Positions 8,254-15,859 of a stretch of DNA of 64,000 bases are shown in pieces. Origin of the DNA: Arthrobacter_E sp044748305 (GTDB lineage: Bacteria; Actinomycetota; Actinomycetes; Actinomycetales; Micrococcaceae). Below the pieces are notes generated by a model. It was not told the origin of the DNA. It ran no database searches and worked only from the letters and a program-made list of their open reading frames with translations. Each line of letters begins with the position of its first letter. The first letter of the stretch is position 1. A program made the translations under genes and the position numbers. The stretch is from positions 15,651-79,650 of the forward strand of contig NZ_JBIVFT010000014.1 of the NCBI RefSeq assembly GCF_044748305.1, in the 5' to 3' direction.

Positions 8254-8927
8254 TCAGGGTGTTGTTGGTTGATGACCATCCGGTGGTGCGGGCCGGATTG
8301 AAGGCCATGCTGGAGGATCCTTCGGAGGACCCGGGAACGGTGCCGGACATCCAGGTGGTGGCCCAGGCGGCGGACGGAGGAGCCGCGCTGGACGAACTTC
8401 GCCGACGGCAGACCTTGGGGGATCCGGTGGATCTGGTGCTCATGGATCTGCAGATGGGCGCCGGGATGGACGGTGTCAGTGCCACGCGGGCGATCCGTGG
8501 CGGTGACGCCGGTGTCCAACCGGTTCCTGTGCTGGTTCTGACCACGTATGACAGCGACTCGGACATCCTGAGTGCCCTGGAGGCAGGAGCGAGCGGGTAC
8601 ATGCTCAAGGACGCGGAATCGCAGAGGATTCGTGCGGCGGTGCGCTCCGCGGCGGCCGGGGAGACCGCCCTCGCGCCCGAGGTCGCGGCCCGTCTGGTGG
8701 GACGTCTGCAGAATCCCGTTCCGCAGTTGTCCGCCCGTGAGGTGGAGATCCTCGAACTGCTCGCCACCGGGTTGTCCAACACGGCCTTGGCACGTCGCCT
8801 GTTCATCTCCGTGGCCACGGTGAAGACCCACCTGGTGCACATCTACGCGAAACTCGGTGTGGACAACAGGACCGCGGCCATCACGGCGGCTGTCCAGAAG
8901 AAGATCATCCGCGTCCCGGACGCCTGA
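8250..8927 (+). CDS. NarL/FixJ-family response regulator
   Basis: The 225-residue regulator has an N-terminal receiver domain (acidic pair D8-D9, phosphoacceptor D66 in LVLMDLQMG, conserved T and K in VLTTYD and YMLKDAE) and a C-terminal LuxR-type helix-turn-helix (LSAREVEILELLATGLSN and VATVKTHLVHIYAKL). It begins at a GTG overlapping the kinase stop, giving coupled expression. A small insertion (PSEDPGTVPD) lengthens the loop after the first helix of the receiver. The CGGTTGA repeats at 6813-6872 are candidate binding sites. Confidence 0.93.
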   Translation: MIRVLLVDDHPVVRAGLKAMLEDPSEDPGTVPDIQVVAQAADGGAALDELRRRQTLGDPVDLVLMDLQMGAGMDGVSATRAIRGGDAGVQPVPVLVLTTYDSDSDILSALEAGASGYMLKDAESQRIRAAVRSAAAGETALAPEVAARLVGRLQNPVPQLSAREVEILELLATGLSNTALARRLFISVATVKTHLVHIYAKLGVDNRTAAITAAVQKKIIRVPDA

Positions 8928-8942
8928 ATGTCCCGTGCGGGC

Positions 8943-9004
8943 GAACGCGGGTCACTTGGGGCCCGATCCAAGCCTTGGATCGGGCCCCAAGTGACCCCGC
9001 GTTC
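8943..9004. terminator. Long palindrome between convergent genes
   Basis: The left arm begins GAACGCGGGTCACTTGGGG and the right arm is its complement, with one extra base in the outer stem (CCCCGCG against CGCGGG). The centre is CCAAG-C-CTTGG, so nearly the whole 62 bases can pair. It separates the convergent response regulator and YhgE-like genes and should stop transcription both ways. Confidence 0.8.
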
Positions 9005-9021
9005 GGCGAGGCGAGCGGGAG

Positions 9022-10107
9022 CTAGCCCGCGGCCACCAGGGAGGATTCCTCCTCCTCGCGGCTGATGGGAAGCGTGTCATCCGCCAACTGCCGCTTCTTC
9101 ACCGTGGCCAGGTGAGTGGCGAGCACCAAGCCCACTCCGACCAGGGCCCAGAGGGCGAGCTTTAGGCCCTCGAAGCCGAACTGCGCGCCGGGGAAATAGG
9201 TGAGGTCCTTGGCTGAGGTCAGCCAGGCGGCCCCGTTCCAGAAGGTGTTCAGGCCGGAGAAGAACGCCGGGGACAGGAAGGATGGGAAGACGCCGCCGCT
9301 GCTGGTGAAGTTGAACATCACGAACAGCAGGGTCAAGGCCGGAGTGGTCCATTTGCCCAGGATCGGGTGCAGCCCGAGCCCCACGGTCACGATGCCGAAG
9401 GAGTAGAGGGCTCCCATGAGCCAGATGCCCCATTCGTTGCCGCTGAGCACGTGGTAGACCGGGCCTGCCACCAGCGTGCTGATGCCTGACATCACGAGGC
9501 CGACGCCCGCCGCGGTCAGGAGCCGGACGCCCACCCTGAGCTTCGCCGTCGCTGCGGCCAGGGCGATCACGCTGGCGTAGGAGCCGACGCTCATCGCCAC
9601 GAGCATGAAGAAGAGGGCCTGTCCTGCGGGGTCGTTCTCGTTGCCGGGCCGGACGTCCTGGACGTCCACGGGCAGGTGCTGCTGGTAGGCGATCGGGAGG
9701 AAGACCTCCTCGGCGGTTGCGGCGCCCGCCTGACTGGAGGCGTTGGACACCATCAGGGTCGCGTGGTCCTTGGACGGGACGTAGGCGGCGGTGATCTTTT
9801 GATCGATGATCTGCTGCCGGGCATCCGCCTCGGTGGCGAGAGTGGAGACCTGAAGTTTGCCGTCGCCCTTGTCGTTCAGGGTCTGCGCGAAGACCTTCGC
9901 CTCGGGCCCTGTGCCGACGACGGCGAGTGGGACGTTGTGGGGAGCGGGGGCATGGAAGCCTCCGAGGTAGGCGAAGGCCATGCCTGCGCCCATGACGAGG
10001 GGGATGAGCAGGTGGAGGAGGATGCTGCCCCAGCTCTTTCCGCTGGGCCAGAAGCGGGATTTCTGCGGGGTGAGGGGTTTGACTGCGGGGAGGCGGTGCG
10101 TGGACAT
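9022..10107 (-). CDS. YhgE/Pip-like or ABC-2-type membrane protein
   Basis: The 361-residue protein has one N-terminal membrane helix (about residues 28-50), an extracytoplasmic domain of roughly 150 residues, then about five C-terminal helices. That is the layout of YhgE/Pip, DUF3533 and ABC-2 export permeases. It ends in an acidic tail (REEEESS). The ATG at 10107 has CAGGAAC upstream. No ATPase is adjacent, so it either borrows one or works as an RND- or phage-receptor-like protein. A MarR gene diverges from it with a MarR-type palindrome between them, suggesting a repressible efflux or envelope function. Confidence 0.75.
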   Translation of the reverse strand: MSTHRLPAVKPLTPQKSRFWPSGKSWGSILLHLLIPLVMGAGMAFAYLGGFHAPAPHNVPLAVVGTGPEAKVFAQTLNDKGDGKLQVSTLATEADARQQIIDQKITAAYVPSKDHATLMVSNASSQAGAATAEEVFLPIAYQQHLPVDVQDVRPGNENDPAGQALFFMLVAMSVGSYASVIALAAATAKLRVGVRLLTAAGVGLVMSGISTLVAGPVYHVLSGNEWGIWLMGALYSFGIVTVGLGLHPILGKWTTPALTLLFVMFNFTSSGGVFPSFLSPAFFSGLNTFWNGAAWLTSAKDLTYFPGAQFGFEGLKLALWALVGVGLVLATHLATVKKRQLADDTLPISREEEESSLVAAG

Positions 10108-10166
10108 GTGTTCCTGACGGTTGCATCTCAAGAAGATTAGGTTCGCTAAACACTTTAGATGAGATA

Positions 10167-10181
10167 GTTGCATTATGCAAC
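10167..10181. promoter_or_regulatory. MarR-type operator GTTGCATTATGCAAC
   Basis: This is a perfect palindrome GTTGCA-TTA-TGCAAC, matching the TTGC...GCAA core favoured by many MarR proteins. It lies in the divergent region between the membrane protein gene (start 10107) and the MarR gene (start near 10275). It is about 60 bases before the former's start and close to where its promoter would be. Binding is inferred. Confidence 0.6.
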
Positions 10182-10186
10182 ATTGA

Positions 10187-10247
10187 AACGCGAGGTCACT
10201 TCGAGCCGCATGTCGGCGTTCCACCCGACCCCGAATGACCCCGCCTT
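10187..10247. repeat. Imperfect copy of the GCGGGGTCACTT palindrome family
   Basis: AACGCGAGGTCACTTCGAG on the left matches the complement of GAATGACCCCGCCTT on the right with several mismatches. It resembles the palindromes at 4797 and 8943. Here it lies between divergent promoters rather than at gene ends, and it has decayed. Confidence 0.5.
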
Positions 10248-10274
10248 GGGAGGGCGGCACTAGGCTTGGTGCCT

Positions 10275-10727
10275 ATGGGGTCACCAGAGCAGGAGCATGC
10301 CGAGCACGACGCGGCCATCGCCCGTATCCAGACCGGGCTCACCACGGTGAGCCGCCGGGGGAGTGCGCGGCTGCGGCGGTCGAATCAGGCCCTTTCCCCG
10401 GTTGATCACTCGATGCTCGAATACATCCGGACGCATCCGGGATGCCGGGCCGTGGACATGGCGGCTCATTTCGAGCTCAACCGCTCCACCGTCTCCCGGC
10501 AGCTCGCTGCCCTGGGCAAGCTCGGTCTCATGCGGGCCGTCGAACCGGGATCGACGGCGCGCAGCCAGGCGCTGATGTTGACTCCGGCGGGCGAGGCGGC
10601 ACTGGAAACCTCGGCCAGATTGCTCAACGAGATCATGAAGGAACGCCTCAAAGACTGGGACAATGTCGATCTGGAGTCCTTCGCTCAGATGGTGGACCGC
10701 TTCAATGCGGCGATGGGGGAGAACTAG
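10275..10727 (+). CDS. MarR-family transcriptional regulator
   Basis: This winged-helix regulator of about 150 residues has the MarR core: HSMLEYIRTHPGCRAVDMAAHF and the recognition helix NRSTVSRQLAALGKLGLM, with a dimerising C-terminal helix. ATG at 10275 and a GTG at 10269 are both possible. TAGGCT eight bases before the ATG favours a leaderless message from 10275. It diverges from the YhgE-like gene and probably represses it through the palindrome at 10167-10181. Confidence 0.88.
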   Translation: MGSPEQEHAEHDAAIARIQTGLTTVSRRGSARLRRSNQALSPVDHSMLEYIRTHPGCRAVDMAAHFELNRSTVSRQLAALGKLGLMRAVEPGSTARSQALMLTPAGEAALETSARLLNEIMKERLKDWDNVDLESFAQMVDRFNAAMGEN

Positions 10728-10762
10728 CGGCGTGGGCCGCAGACCACCCCTATGCTGAAACC

Positions 10763-11461
10763 ATGACTTCCACCGCTGCGCAGACCGCTCAGGACCAGGC
10801 CTACTACCGCGACACCTACCTCTTCGCCGCAGAGGCCACGGTCATCGCCGCGGGCGAGGAGGCCGACGGGCCGTGGGTCGCCCTGAGTCCGAACATCTTC
10901 CATCCCAAGGGCGGTGGTCAGCCCTCGGATGAGGGGACGGTGAACGGAATCTCCGTGACGCCGTCGCGCACGGATGACGGACTCGTGGTCCTGACCGCCG
11001 AAGAGGGCTCAGTGCTTCCGCAGACGGGTGCGACAGCATCCCTCGCCGTCGATCCTGAACTGCGCAAACGCCATGCCGCGCTGCACACCGCCGGCCACGT
11101 CCTGGGTCACTTGGGTGAGGCGCGCGGGTGGCAGAGTGCGGGGCACAGTCACTACCCGGGGCAGGCCCGCCTGGACTTCAACCCGGAAGGACTCGAGGCG
11201 GAACTTGCGACCCCGGAACTCCGCGACGCGGTCCGTGCGGAACTGCAGGCCGCGCTCGACGCCGTGCTGGCCGTCGGCGGTACGGTCACTGCCGAGACCG
11301 ACGACGCCGGGCATCGCACCGTCACCATCGAAGGCGTGAACAGCGAGCCCTGCGGCGGCACTCACGTCGCCGCGCTGGGCGATTTGAAGGACGTCCGGAT
11401 CCTGGAGCTCAAGGTCAAGCGCGGCGCTCTCAAGGTCCGCTATGAGGCTGAGCACGCCTGA
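10763..11461 (+). CDS. AlaX-like alanyl-tRNA editing hydrolase
   Basis: The 232-residue protein matches the stand-alone editing domain of alanyl-tRNA synthetase, which removes serine or glycine wrongly attached to tRNA-Ala. The zinc-binding signatures are HTAGH (in HAALHTAGHVLGHL) and CGGTH near the C-terminus (SEPCGGTHV), with the N-terminal barrel motif FHPKGGGQPSDEG. TATGCT followed by six bases and ATG marks a leaderless start at 10763. It follows the MarR gene by only 35 bases but has its own promoter box. Confidence 0.9.
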   Translation: MTSTAAQTAQDQAYYRDTYLFAAEATVIAAGEEADGPWVALSPNIFHPKGGGQPSDEGTVNGISVTPSRTDDGLVVLTAEEGSVLPQTGATASLAVDPELRKRHAALHTAGHVLGHLGEARGWQSAGHSHYPGQARLDFNPEGLEAELATPELRDAVRAELQAALDAVLAVGGTVTAETDDAGHRTVTIEGVNSEPCGGTHVAALGDLKDVRILELKVKRGALKVRYEAEHA

Positions 11462-11482
11462 CGCGGCCCGGCCCTCAGCGGG

Positions 11483-12058
11483 TCATGAGTCGAGCACGGT
11501 GCGCCGCAGCGTCCCTCCGTGGACGTCCTCCAGCGTCACGTCGACGGTGAGGCGCTCCGCTTCGACCAGGGTCCGGATGCCTTGCGCGACATTCCGGACC
11601 ACCGTCCCCTCGACGAAAGCCAGATCGCTGTCCGGCGTGACGCTGACGGCGCACTCCGCCCTCCACTTGCGGTGCGGTGCGCTGCGATCCTCGGGGCGGA
11701 CGTCGACGTAGTTCACCTGGATCTCCCGCATTCCTCCGAAGGCGTTCCGGACCGCGTCGGCGAGGTCCAGTGAGGTGACCTCCAGAATGGCTCCTGAGGC
11801 TGCGGAGTTGGCGGTGGTCTTCCTTAGCGGCCGCAGGTTCTCGCGGATGGCTCGCATCACCGTGTCGATGGCGGTTTCGTCGCTGCTCGGATCCTCGGTG
11901 TCCTGCGAACGCAGCAGGGCGGCGAGCTTCACGTCCAGGTCCTTCAAGCGCGCCCGCTCTTGGTGGCACCAGGGGCATTGGACTTCGTGCGCGTCGGGAG
12001 GACCGTCAAGATTCTGGAGAATCTCATCCGCGGTTCGTCCGCACGGCAGTGAACTCAT
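11483..12058 (-). CDS. Zinc-finger anti-sigma-like N-terminus fused to Asp23/Gls24-like domain
   Basis: The 191-residue protein begins with a ZAS-type zinc-binding motif H24-x3-C28-x2-C31, as in anti-sigma factors. From about residue 65 it follows an Asp23/Gls24-like pattern: two short helices, then beta strands ending VEAERLTVDVTLEDVHGG. It overlaps the upstream ECF sigma gene by four bases, the usual place for an anti-sigma factor. The neighbouring divergent operon encodes several Asp23 proteins. I infer a cytoplasmic anti-sigma factor that may sense Asp23 complexes directly. No membrane helix is present, unlike many anti-sigma factors. Confidence 0.7.
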   Translation of the reverse strand: MSSLPCGRTADEILQNLDGPPDAHEVQCPWCHQERARLKDLDVKLAALLRSQDTEDPSSDETAIDTVMRAIRENLRPLRKTTANSAASGAILEVTSLDLADAVRNAFGGMREIQVNYVDVRPEDRSAPHRKWRAECAVSVTPDSDLAFVEGTVVRNVAQGIRTLVEAERLTVDVTLEDVHGGTLRRTVLDS

Positions 12059-12621
12059 GACCTCCCCTCCTCTCCGGGGTCGTGACTCAGGGCCGCCCGA
12101 GCTCGGGCCAGCCGGCCACGTAGCGTGGACGGTGCCGTGCCCATGGCGAGGGCGGCTTCCTCGTAGCTCAGGCCGTGGACCGCGACGAGAAGGAATGCCT
12201 CCCGTTGCGCCATGGGAAGCGCTGCGATCCTCTTCCAGGCCTGCTCCAGTTCGAGGCGGCGTTCTGTTTGGGTGTCAGGGCGTTCGTGGTCCGGGGCGGC
12301 GAGTTCAAGGATCTGGGCGTCCAAGGAGTCGGCTTTGAGCTTATCCCGGGCCCGGATCCTGTCCAGGCATACATTGCGGGTGATCGAGTAGGCCCACCCG
12401 GAGAACGCTGCACGGTCCTTCAGGTGCGGAAGTCGGCGCCAGATGCGGAGCCAGGCCTCCTGAACGGCGTCCTCGGCTTCGGCCCAGTGCCCCAGCATGC
12501 CACGGGCGAAGCTTCGCAGTGGGCCCGTCAACCGTATGACGAGCTGCTCGAACGCTTCCGGGTCTCCCTCTTGAGCGCGGCCCACCCAGGGGATGAGCGA
12601 TTCGGGAGGCCCCTGTGACAT
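12055..12621 (-). CDS. ECF-type RNA polymerase sigma factor
   Basis: This 188-residue sigma-70-family protein has region 2 (FARGMLGHWAEAEDAVQEAWLRIWRRL) and region 4 (IAALPMAQREAFLLVAVHGLSYEEAALAMGTAPSTLRGRLARAR), with no long additional domains. Its gene is translationally coupled to the zinc-finger/Asp23-like protein and diverges from the Asp23 operon. It most likely drives an envelope-stress response including that operon. TAGGCT six bases before the ATG suggests leaderless translation from a housekeeping-type promoter. Confidence 0.92.
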   Translation of the reverse strand: MSQGPPESLIPWVGRAQEGDPEAFEQLVIRLTGPLRSFARGMLGHWAEAEDAVQEAWLRIWRRLPHLKDRAAFSGWAYSITRNVCLDRIRARDKLKADSLDAQILELAAPDHERPDTQTERRLELEQAWKRIAALPMAQREAFLLVAVHGLSYEEAALAMGTAPSTLRGRLARARAALSHDPGEEGRS

Positions 12622-12682
12622 GTGGCCAGCCTAAGGGAGGATGGACTCAAGTGGGAGCGGGGTCGCAGATGCCGAACATTGC

Positions 12683-12720
12683 CGTGATGCAGATCACAAC
12701 GAATCCGCGTGACGAATCAC
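12683..12720. promoter_or_regulatory. CRP/GlxR-type site and second GTGA/TCAC palindrome
   Basis: GTGATGCAGATCAC (12684-12697, extended to cGTGA-N6-TCACA) matches the CRP/GlxR consensus with six-base spacing. A second pair, GTGACGAATCAC (12709-12720), has four-base spacing. Both lie between the sigma gene and the Asp23 operon and could affect either. A CRP-family protein is not encoded in this window, so the link is by motif only. Confidence 0.55.
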
Positions 12721-12786
12721 GGGCCCGCTCCGTCTTCTTCTGTGTCCAGCGTTTTCGACAGCAAGACTGAGAAGCAAGGAGTGACC

Positions 12787-13302
12787 ATGTCCCAGAATGC
12801 CAGCCCCGTCGTGAAGCCCACCGGCGAGGAAGCGGAACGCCAGGCCAAGCGCGAAGCAGCGCAGAACACCGAGTCGCAGGAGACCCGCCCTTCGGGCCCG
12901 CTGCACACCGACCACGGCAAGACCACCATCGAGGACAGGGTCGTGCAGAAGATCGCCTCGATCGCGGCCCGCGAAGTGCCCGGCGTCTACGCCATGGGCA
13001 ATGCGGCCCGCCGGACCTTCAACTCCATCGCGGAGCGGATTCCGGGAGCTTCCGCCAACACCGCCGGTGGCGTGAACGTCGAAAAGGGCGAGCAGCAGGC
13101 CGCCATCGACGTCACCATCGTGGTGGAATACGGGTTCTCCATCGTCGAGGTGTCCCAGGACATCCGCGCGAACATCATCTCGGCCGTGGAGCGGGCCACC
13201 GGACTCGAGGTCATCGAGGTCAACGTGGACGTCTCCGATGTGCATCTGCCCGAGGACGACGACGACACCGCCGCCGACTCCACGCGCGACGAACTGAAGT
13301 GA
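12787..13302 (+). CDS. Asp23/Gls24-family envelope stress response protein
   Basis: The 171-residue protein has a charged, disordered N-terminus (about 45 residues) followed by the Asp23 domain: TTIEDRVVQKIASIAAREVPGVYAM, the strand VTIVVEYGFSIVEVSQDIRANI and the closing VIEVNVDVSDVHLPED. In Firmicutes, Asp23 forms membrane-associated polymers under cell-wall stress. Here it opens a five-gene operon. ATG at 12787 has AAGGAG upstream; earlier in-frame starts would extend into the regulatory sites. The acidic tail DDDDTAAD is typical. Confidence 0.9.
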   Translation: MSQNASPVVKPTGEEAERQAKREAAQNTESQETRPSGPLHTDHGKTTIEDRVVQKIASIAAREVPGVYAMGNAARRTFNSIAERIPGASANTAGGVNVEKGEQQAAIDVTIVVEYGFSIVEVSQDIRANIISAVERATGLEVIEVNVDVSDVHLPEDDDDTAADSTRDELK

Positions 13303-13372
13303 TCCTCCGGGACGAATCGCCTCTTGGGGGCTTCGTCCCATCGTCCATCGAGCTGCTGTAGAAGGAGTGAGC

Positions 13373-13549
13373 ATGAATGCAACACGTTGGGGTCTGGCCG
13401 CCGGCATCGTGATCGGCCTGATCATCGCGTTCGGTTCGTTCACCCAGCTGATCGTCGTCGCCTTCTTCACCTTGGTGGGTGGCGGCGTCGGATGGGTGCT
13501 GCAGAACCGCACCGATGTGAGCGGATTCCTCAAGCAACGCCGCAGGTGA
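13373..13549 (+). CDS. Small DUF2273-like membrane protein
   Basis: The 58-residue protein has two membrane helices (about 8-25 and 28-46) and a short basic tail (LKQRRR). This fits the small DUF2273 proteins that accompany Asp23 genes and are thought to help anchor Asp23 at the membrane. The ATG follows AAGGAG at good spacing; a GTG six bases earlier is less well placed. It sits between two Asp23-type genes in the operon. Confidence 0.78.
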   Translation: MNATRWGLAAGIVIGLIIAFGSFTQLIVVAFFTLVGGGVGWVLQNRTDVSGFLKQRRR

Positions 13550-13554
13550 GCCCC

Positions 13555-13947
13555 ATGACTCAACAGGAGATCAGCACGGAGGCGATGAACGTCCCGGAAC
13601 GCGGGAACACGCGCATCCCCGCGGCCGTCCTCGCGAAGATCGCCGCGCAGGCGGCCCGCGAGATCGACGGCGTCGGGGCCGCTGCCGGAGGCGTTCTGGG
13701 GGTTGCACAGCGCAGGGACTTCGACCGCCGTCCGCAAGCCGAGGTCGAATTGCTCGGCAGCACCGCGGTGGTCCGGCTCGACCTGGGGCTGCGCTATCCC
13801 GCACCCCTCGAAAGCACCTGCGAGGCGGTCCGTCGTCACGTGGACGCCCGGTTGCGACGCGACGCCGGCGTCACCCGGACTCAGGTGGACATCACCGTCA
13901 CCTGGCTGCACCCGGAGGATCCGAACGAGCGAAGGAGGCTCTTGTGA
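13555..13947 (+). CDS. Asp23/Gls24-like protein (second copy)
   Basis: This 130-residue protein is a shorter Asp23 paralogue: IPAAVLAKIAAQAAREIDGV aligns with the first helix region, AVVRLDLGLRYPAPLESTCEAVRRHV with the central strand and helix, and TQVDITVTWLHPED with the closing strand. It begins five bases after the DUF2273-like gene and its stop overlaps the next start by four bases. Heteromeric assembly with the 12787 product is plausible but inferred. Confidence 0.82.
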   Translation: MTQQEISTEAMNVPERGNTRIPAAVLAKIAAQAAREIDGVGAAAGGVLGVAQRRDFDRRPQAEVELLGSTAVVRLDLGLRYPAPLESTCEAVRRHVDARLRRDAGVTRTQVDITVTWLHPEDPNERRRLL

Positions 13948-14495
13948 AGCGTTTCTGGCATGTGCGCCCGGCGCGCACAGTAGCCCTGCTGCTTGTGGCT
14001 CTGCTCCTACTGGCAGCCGGTTGTCTGGGCCTCTGGGCCGGGGCTGCGCGGCTGTCCACCGGGTCGTGGCCGGATCCGGTCCAAGGATGGCTCGAAGAAC
14101 TCGGCCACGCCTCGTGGGGTGCAGAAACCTGGACCGTCGCCGCCGTCGTGCTGGCGGTGCTGGCACTCGCGATGCTGCTGGCGGCGGTGCTGCCCGGCGG
14201 GCGGGCCACGCTCCTCTTGGAGAGCGACGACCGGGATGCCGGTGCGGAGTCGGTTCTGGCCTCGGCCGGGCTCGCGGCACTGGTGCGTTCCACCGCGGAG
14301 CGCGCCGACGGCGTCTCCTCAGCCTCGGTGACCGCCGGCGAAAAGACGGTGCGCGTCGTCGTCCGCACTCCGGTGCGGGAGGCGGGGCAGATCCGTTCGG
14401 AGGTACGACGGCGGGCGGAGACAGTCGTGAACGGCCTGCCTTTGAGGCGCACGCCGCAGGTCCACGTCCAGGTGCTCAGGAAGGGAGAAAACTGA
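13944..14495 (+). CDS. DUF6286-like membrane protein of the Asp23 operon
   Basis: The 183-residue protein has two membrane helices (about residues 11-32 and 61-86) and a C-terminal soluble alpha/beta domain. That domain ends TPQVHVQVL, echoing the last strand of Asp23 proteins. Proteins of this build recur in actinobacterial Asp23 operons and are annotated DUF6286. It overlaps both neighbours (four bases upstream, one base downstream), so production is tightly coupled. An anchoring or scaffold function is inferred. Confidence 0.75.
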   Translation: MKRFWHVRPARTVALLLVALLLLAAGCLGLWAGAARLSTGSWPDPVQGWLEELGHASWGAETWTVAAVVLAVLALAMLLAAVLPGGRATLLLESDDRDAGAESVLASAGLAALVRSTAERADGVSSASVTAGEKTVRVVVRTPVREAGQIRSEVRRRAETVVNGLPLRRTPQVHVQVLRKGEN

Positions 14496-15106
14496 TGTGG
14501 AAGACGCACGGGCCACGGCAACGGGTGTTACTCGTGGTGGTGGCGCTGATCTTCGCCGCATTGGCGGTCTCGCTGCTGCTCGGACGGCAGCTCACGGCAG
14601 GACTGGGCGTGAGCCCGACGGACGGCCCGGGCGGCTTGGCGCCGTGGCGTGGGGAGCAAGCGGCGGTCGCCGTCGTCGTGGCGTCCGCGGTCGTGGTGCT
14701 TCTGGCGCTCTGGATCATTCTCGCGGCCCTGCCGAAGAAGCCTGCAGCACACGCCTTCAGGTACCACAGCGACAGTTCAGGAGGTGCGATGACCCAGATC
14801 GAGACGGGGGTGATCGCCAAAGCCGCAGAGAGTGCGGCCACGTCCCACCCCACCGTCAGCGCGGCCGGGGTGCGGATCGGCGGCAGCGCCAAAGAACCGG
14901 TGCTCTACGCCAAATACACACTCCGCTCGGATGCCGATCCGGTGGAGGCGATGCGCCTCGTGGAGGATCGGCTCATCCCGGACATGGAGACGGTTCTGGG
15001 AACGTCTTTCGTCCGCCGGCACGTCCGCTTCGACGTGTCGGCGCCGGCCCGGCAGGACCCGGGCCACCTGAATCTTGCGGATGCACCAGCGCCGCGCCTC
15101 GGCTGA
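14495..15106 (+). CDS. AmaP-like Asp23 membrane anchor
   Basis: This 203-residue protein has two membrane helices (about 10-30 and 55-80) separated by a short loop, then a cytoplasmic domain from about residue 95 with Asp23-like strands (PVLYAKYTLRSDADP and RRHVRFDVSAP). That matches AmaP, the alkaline-shock membrane anchor that tethers Asp23. Its ATG shares one base with the preceding stop codon (TGATG). Family assignment rests on topology and operon context rather than a strong motif. Confidence 0.7.
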   Translation: MWKTHGPRQRVLLVVVALIFAALAVSLLLGRQLTAGLGVSPTDGPGGLAPWRGEQAAVAVVVASAVVVLLALWIILAALPKKPAAHAFRYHSDSSGGAMTQIETGVIAKAAESAATSHPTVSAAGVRIGGSAKEPVLYAKYTLRSDADPVEAMRLVEDRLIPDMETVLGTSFVRRHVRFDVSAPARQDPGHLNLADAPAPRLG

Positions 15107-15146
15107 GAACAGCCGGGACCACTACTCACCACAAGGAGAAGAATCC

Positions 15147-15407
15147 ATGGGTTTCATCGGATGGATCGTGCTCGGCCTGATCGCCGGCGCCATTGCCAAG
15201 GCCATCATGCCGGGCCGTCAGGGTGGCGGCTGGTTCACCACGTTGATCCTCGGCGTCGTCGGTGCGGCGCTGGGCGGTTGGATCGGCTCCGCCCTGTTCC
15301 ACACCGGGATCAACAGTTTCTGGTCGCTCGGTTCGTGGCTGCTGGCGATCGGCGGTTCGTTGATCGTGCTGCTGATCTGGGGATTCGTCACCAAGCGTCG
15401 TTCCTAG
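15147..15407 (+). CDS. GlsB/YeaQ/YmgE-family stress membrane protein
   Basis: The 86-residue, three-helix protein has the family signature GFIGWIVLGLIAGAIAKAIMPG at its N-terminus and a glycine-rich second helix (GVVGAALGGWIGSALF). GlsB-type transglycosylase-associated proteins are small integral membrane proteins induced by general or envelope stress, with unclear biochemical role. The ATG has AAGGAG upstream. It closes the Asp23 operon and is followed by a strong hairpin terminator. Confidence 0.92.
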   Translation: MGFIGWIVLGLIAGAIAKAIMPGRQGGGWFTTLILGVVGAALGGWIGSALFHTGINSFWSLGSWLLAIGGSLIVLLIWGFVTKRRS

Positions 15408-15449
15408 ACCCCGCAGCGGCACCGGGGCGCGCCGCGCTTTCGTGACGTG

Positions 15450-15485
15450 AGGCCGCCCGCTGGACGTTTCGTCCGCGGGCGGCCT
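15450..15485. terminator. Hairpin terminator between glsB-like and VOC genes
   Basis: AGGCCGCCCGC pairs with GCGGGCGGCCT, and TGGAC/GTCC extends the stem toward a TTTC loop. The genes on both sides converge on it, so it can end transcripts from both. Confidence 0.8.
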
Positions 15486-15504
15486 TCGGCGTCTTAGACG
15501 ATGC

Positions 15505-15849
15505 TCAGCGCGTTTCGATCAGGCACACGAGGTGGCCGTCGGCGTCGCGCACCACGGCCATCCGGTCGCCCCAGGGGCGCGTTTCCGCGGCGTCCACCAC
15601 GATCCCACCCTGGCCGGCCCACCTCTCGCAGACCGAGTCCAGGCCAGGAAGTGTGAAGGTGGCGGCGACGGAGAGATCGCTGGCTTCGCTTTCCCGCTCG
15701 TGCAGGAACACCTCCACCCCGTTGTCCGCCCGGAGCATCGCGAAACCTGGGGAGAGCTCGGCTGGAAGACCGAGAAGGTCCCGGTAGAAAGCCAGGGCAG
15801 GTTCCAGGGCGCGGACGGAGACCACCACGCGGGTCAGTGCTGCGGACAT
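15505..15849 (-). CDS. VOC (glyoxalase/bleomycin-resistance fold) protein
   Basis: This 114-residue protein shows the paired beta-alpha-beta-beta-beta pattern of the vicinal oxygen chelate fold, with VVVSVRALEPALAFYRDLLGLP at the start and MAVVRDADGHLVCLIE at the end. Members are small metal-dependent lyases, dioxygenases or drug-binding proteins. No substrate is indicated. GGAGAA precedes the ATG. It lies 10 bases downstream of the tag gene on the same strand and could be the last gene of the trmB-tag operon. Confidence 0.82.
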   Translation of the reverse strand: MSAALTRVVVSVRALEPALAFYRDLLGLPAELSPGFAMLRADNGVEVFLHERESEASDLSVAATFTLPGLDSVCERWAGQGGIVVDAAETRPWGDRMAVVRDADGHLVCLIETR

Positions 15850-15859
15850 GCTGTTTCTC

